DNA from: Spirochaetaceae bacterium
Lineage (GTDB): Bacteria; Spirochaetota; Spirochaetia; Treponematales; Treponemataceae
DNA length: 6,295 nt
NCBI GenBank assembly: GCA_031272345.1
Contig: JAISTZ010000135.1
Location: 1-6,295, forward strand
Direction: 5' to 3'
Positions 4,989 through 6,295 of this stretch are shown in pieces (positions within the stretch are counted from its first letter, which is position 1; every line of letters starts with the position of its first letter). Position numbers and translations under genes: made by a program. Below the pieces are notes generated by a model, which had not been told where the DNA came from, searched no databases, and saw only the letters and a list, made by a program, of their open reading frames with translations.

Positions 4989-5416
4989 GAATTTCATCCA
5001 AGGGCCGGTATTCCCTCGAGGCCCTGCTGTATCTGGCGCTCCTTCCGGAGGGAGCCTTTGCGAGCACCAGGGAGATTTCCGAAAAAACAGAGGTCTCCGA
5101 GCGCTACCTTGAGCAACTGTTCATCCCCCTGCGGCAGAAGGGGCTCATCGCCGCCCTGCGGGGGTCCCGGGGGGGCTATTACCTGGACAAAAGGCCCGAC
5201 GCCATCACCGTGGGGGACATTCTCAGGACCGTGGAGGTCTCCCTGGACCTGGTGGTGTGCATGGCGGCCCTGGACTGCCCCCGAAAGAATCAGTGTGAAA
5301 CCAGGGGCACCTGGAGCGCCCTCTACAGGGGAATCAACTCCTTTGTGGATTCCGTCACCCTGGGTGACCTGGCCCGGGCCTACAACGCCGTTGACACCCC
5401 GGAGTACACGATATGA
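4985..5416 (+). CDS. Rrf2-family regulator with IscR-like cysteine motif
   Basis: A 143-aa Rrf2-type winged-helix transcription factor. The N-terminal MRISSKGRYSLEALLYLA and the YLEQLFIPLRQKGLIAALRG recognition region (41-60), followed by the wing GGYYL, match IscR closely. Three cysteines at 92, 98 and 104 form C-X5-C-X5-C, the same spacing and numbering as the Fe-S ligands of E. coli IscR. The fourth IscR ligand, a His three residues after the last Cys, is R107 here, so cluster coordination would need another residue, as happens in NsrR-type proteins. An Fe-S, NO or redox sensing role is therefore likely but not proven. The start ATG at 4985 fits the family start; a TTG at 4967 is less likely. 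It overlaps the next gene by ATGA and faces away from yugP, so it may control both itself and the yugP-his operon. No isc or suf genes are visible. Confidence 0.92.
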   Translation: MRISSKGRYSLEALLYLALLPEGAFASTREISEKTEVSERYLEQLFIPLRQKGLIAALRGSRGGYYLDKRPDAITVGDILRTVEVSLDLVVCMAALDCPRKNQCETRGTWSALYRGINSFVDSVTLGDLARAYNAVDTPEYTI

Positions 5417-5844
5417 AGATTTCCACCAGGGGCAGGTACGGGATGCGGGTCCTGATCGACCTGGCCGAGCACGCCAACGAGAGCCACGTCACCCTGGCGA
5501 GCATCGCCGAGCGGGAGGGGATTTCCCTGCGCTACCTGGAGCAGGTGGTGGTGATCATGCGCCGGGCGGGGTTCATCCAGTCCGTCAAGGGCGCTTCCGG
5601 GGGCTACAGGCTCGCCAGGGACCCCAGGGAGATTATCGTGGGGGACGTGCTCCGCGCCCTGGAGGGGGACATGCTGGTGGTAGACCCTCCCGCGCCCGCG
5701 GACAGGGGCAACAGGCTCAAACGGTGCCTCATCAACACCGTCTACGAGCCCCTGAATCGCCTGATAGCGGCGATTATCGACAACCAGACCCTGGAATCCC
5801 TGGTGGGCACAAAAGATTCTGAAGAACTTATGTATTTTATTTGA
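5413..5844 (+). CDS. Second Rrf2-family regulator, without the cysteine cluster motif
   Basis: A 143-aa paralogue of the preceding protein, with the same length and register: MKISTRGRYGMRVLIDLAEH, then ISLRYLEQVVVIMRRAGFIQ (37-56) and the wing GGYRL. In the region where the first protein has its three cysteines, this one reads VVDPPAPADRG, and the only cysteine is C105. It is therefore predicted not to hold the cluster, or to sense something else. Translation starts at ATG 5413, four bases overlapping the previous stop, with GGAG 8 nt upstream. Rrf2 proteins dimerise, so a mixed dimer of cluster-bearing and cluster-free chains is possible; this is inference. The family resembles CymR-like regulators of cysteine metabolism, but no effector can be named. 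The last codons overlap the -35 box of the following promoter. Confidence 0.92.
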   Translation: MKISTRGRYGMRVLIDLAEHANESHVTLASIAEREGISLRYLEQVVVIMRRAGFIQSVKGASGGYRLARDPREIIVGDVLRALEGDMLVVDPPAPADRGNRLKRCLINTVYEPLNRLIAAIIDNQTLESLVGTKDSEELMYFI

Positions 5845-5869
5845 CTTTTTGTAACTTTTGTGATATACT
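5841..5869 (+). promoter_or_regulatory. Strong promoter behind the second rrf2 gene
   Basis: TTGACT (5841-5846) and TATACT (5864-5869), each 5 of 6 to consensus, spacer exactly 17 bp. The -35 box contains the rrf2 stop codon. Transcription would start around 5876 and run into the terminator at 5975-6011 with no good protein gene between. Confidence 0.75.
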
Positions 5870-5875
5870 TGGGTT

Positions 5876-6010
5876 TAACAAGTGATTGCAAGAGCAACAA
5901 CAATCACCGCAGTTTCTTCAGAGTGCTGTTGCTTAAACACATTCTGATTTTCTGCATCCTCCTCTCCTTTTTGGACGGGCTGCAAAGTTTTTGCAGCCCG
6001 TTCTTTTTTT
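5876..6010 (+). ncRNA. Candidate small RNA of about 135 nt
   Basis: It is bounded by a near-consensus promoter and a strong intrinsic terminator, with nothing downstream on the same strand, so it is a free-standing transcription unit rather than a leader. The 5' part can fold as GTGATTG (5882-5888) with CAATCAC (5901-5907). Part of the 12-nt loop, AGCAACA (5893-5899), is complementary to TGTTGCT (5927-5933), giving a pseudoknot or an alternative fold. GTTTAA (5873-5878) can pair with TTAAAC (5933-5938). Next comes an unpaired CU-rich segment (5949-5972) containing ATCCTCCTCTCC, complementary to ribosome binding sites, then the terminator hairpin. It does not resemble 6S RNA, SRP RNA, tmRNA or RNase P RNA as far as I can judge. 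The only frame is a weak 21-codon GTG ORF (5882-5947). Exact ends are predicted; the family is unknown. Confidence 0.6.
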
Positions 6011-6011
6011 T
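5975..6011 (+). terminator. Intrinsic terminator
   Basis: A perfect 12-bp stem, ACGGGCTGCAAA (5975-5986) with its complement at 5990-6001, a 3-nt loop, then TCTTTTTTTT. It is well formed for plus-strand transcription and ends the small transcript. Read on the minus strand the same hairpin has no following U-run, so it would be a poor terminator for the gene ending at 6054. Confidence 0.9.
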
Positions 6012-6053
6012 AAACCGCAGCCAGATAGGGTCGCCCCGCACAGGCGGCGCATG

Positions 6054-6295
6054 TCAATATGTGTCCGCAGTCATGGCGCTGAAGTCCTGTATCACTTTTT
6101 CAAGGCGCGAGAGTTCCCGGGTGAGCATTTTTTCGTAGTCAAGCCTGCCGCTCCCGATTCGCGCGCTTTCGTCTTCCCAGGCCTGAATGCCGGTGAGGAA
6201 AAGAAAACGGAATCGCCCCACATTCGCCTTTTCGCTCCACTTCTTGGCCTCTTCCCAGTAGTAGAGTCCCGCCCGGTAGCATGATTCGGCTTTCG
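6054..6295 (-). CDS. Hypothetical protein, C-terminal 79 residues only
   Basis: The 5' part lies outside the window. The visible residues include YRAGLYYWEEAKKWSEKANV and end with the sequence EKVIQDFSAMTADTY before TGA. They are rich in aromatic and charged residues and mostly helical in appearance (FLFLTGIQAWEDE, then LTRELSRLEKVIQDF), with no membrane segment or recognisable catalytic motif. Amino-acid composition and third-position GC use look like a true gene, and no plus-strand frame here is better. It converges on the small RNA unit, with the terminator hairpin about 50 bp beyond its stop. I do not recognise the family. Confidence 0.75.
   Translation of the reverse strand, partial: KAESCYRAGLYYWEEAKKWSEKANVGRFRFLFLTGIQAWEDESARIGSGRLDYEKMLTRELSRLEKVIQDFSAMTADTY

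Noticed and set aside
5392..5420. TTGACA near the second rrf2 start as an internal promoter
   Set aside because: No acceptable -10 box at the right distance; the ATGA overlap and GGAG site explain expression of the gene.
5876..6011. Small RNA region as a transcription attenuator leader
   Set aside because: The terminator would control a downstream same-strand gene, but the next gene is on the opposite strand.
5860..6138. Plus-strand frame of 92 codons across the small RNA and terminator
   Set aside because: It starts inside the promoter, runs through the terminator and into the antisense of a better-supported minus-strand gene.
5991..6284. Plus-strand frame of about 97 codons at the right end
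   Set aside because: It begins in the terminator stem and is antisense to the hypothetical gene at 6054-6295, whose composition is more protein-like.

Overview
The window looks like a piece of a fairly GC-rich spirochete chromosome (Spirochaetales, Treponema/Spirochaeta-like). The evidence is a single-domain PUR nucleic-acid-binding protein closely resembling Borrelia BpuR, next to a bacterial XPB-type helicase of the kind Treponema carries. The species assignment is inference. I see no mobile element, CRISPR array, tRNA or rRNA.

Left part (1-2750, all minus strand). A sigma70-like promoter (2722-2750) drives bpuR (2292-2690). It is followed by an XPB-family DNA helicase (384-2261) and, 33 bp further on, an unrecognised gene that runs out of the window (1-350). 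The helicase has no Shine-Dalgarno sequence. It does have its own TTGAAA-N16-TATACT promoter, placed so that its second ATG would be the 5' end of the RNA, which suggests a leaderless start. bpuR and the helicase lie in the same reading frame, separated by one TGA. Homopolymer tracts (G8 in bpuR, A10 in the helicase gene) and a near-perfect 24-bp palindrome at the end of the helicase gene are notable.

Middle (2813-4909, minus strand). A promoter (4881-4909) drives a YugP-type membrane zinc peptidase. Its last codons overlap the start of a 441-aa histidine-biosynthesis protein with fused HisA, HisI and HisE domains. One chain would therefore carry pathway steps 2, 3 and 4.

Right part (4918-6295). 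Facing away from the peptidase promoter, with only 8 bp between the two -35 boxes, is a TTGATG-N17-TATAAT promoter for two tandem Rrf2 regulators. The first has an IscR-like C-X5-C-X5-C cluster motif at residues 92/98/104; the second has lost it. An apparent leaderless 11-codon ORF precedes them, and the three reading frames are chained by two ATGA overlaps. Just after the second regulator, a strong promoter (TTGACT-N17-TATACT) and a strong intrinsic terminator bracket about 135 nt with no convincing protein gene. This is a likely small RNA with a CU-rich, anti-Shine-Dalgarno-like segment. The window ends with the 3' part of an unrecognised minus-strand gene (6054-6295).

Taken together, the window holds a nucleic-acid-binding/DNA-repair operon, a peptidase-histidine operon, and a redox or Fe-S sensing regulator pair that shares a divergent control region with the histidine operon. 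The small RNA lies immediately behind the regulators.
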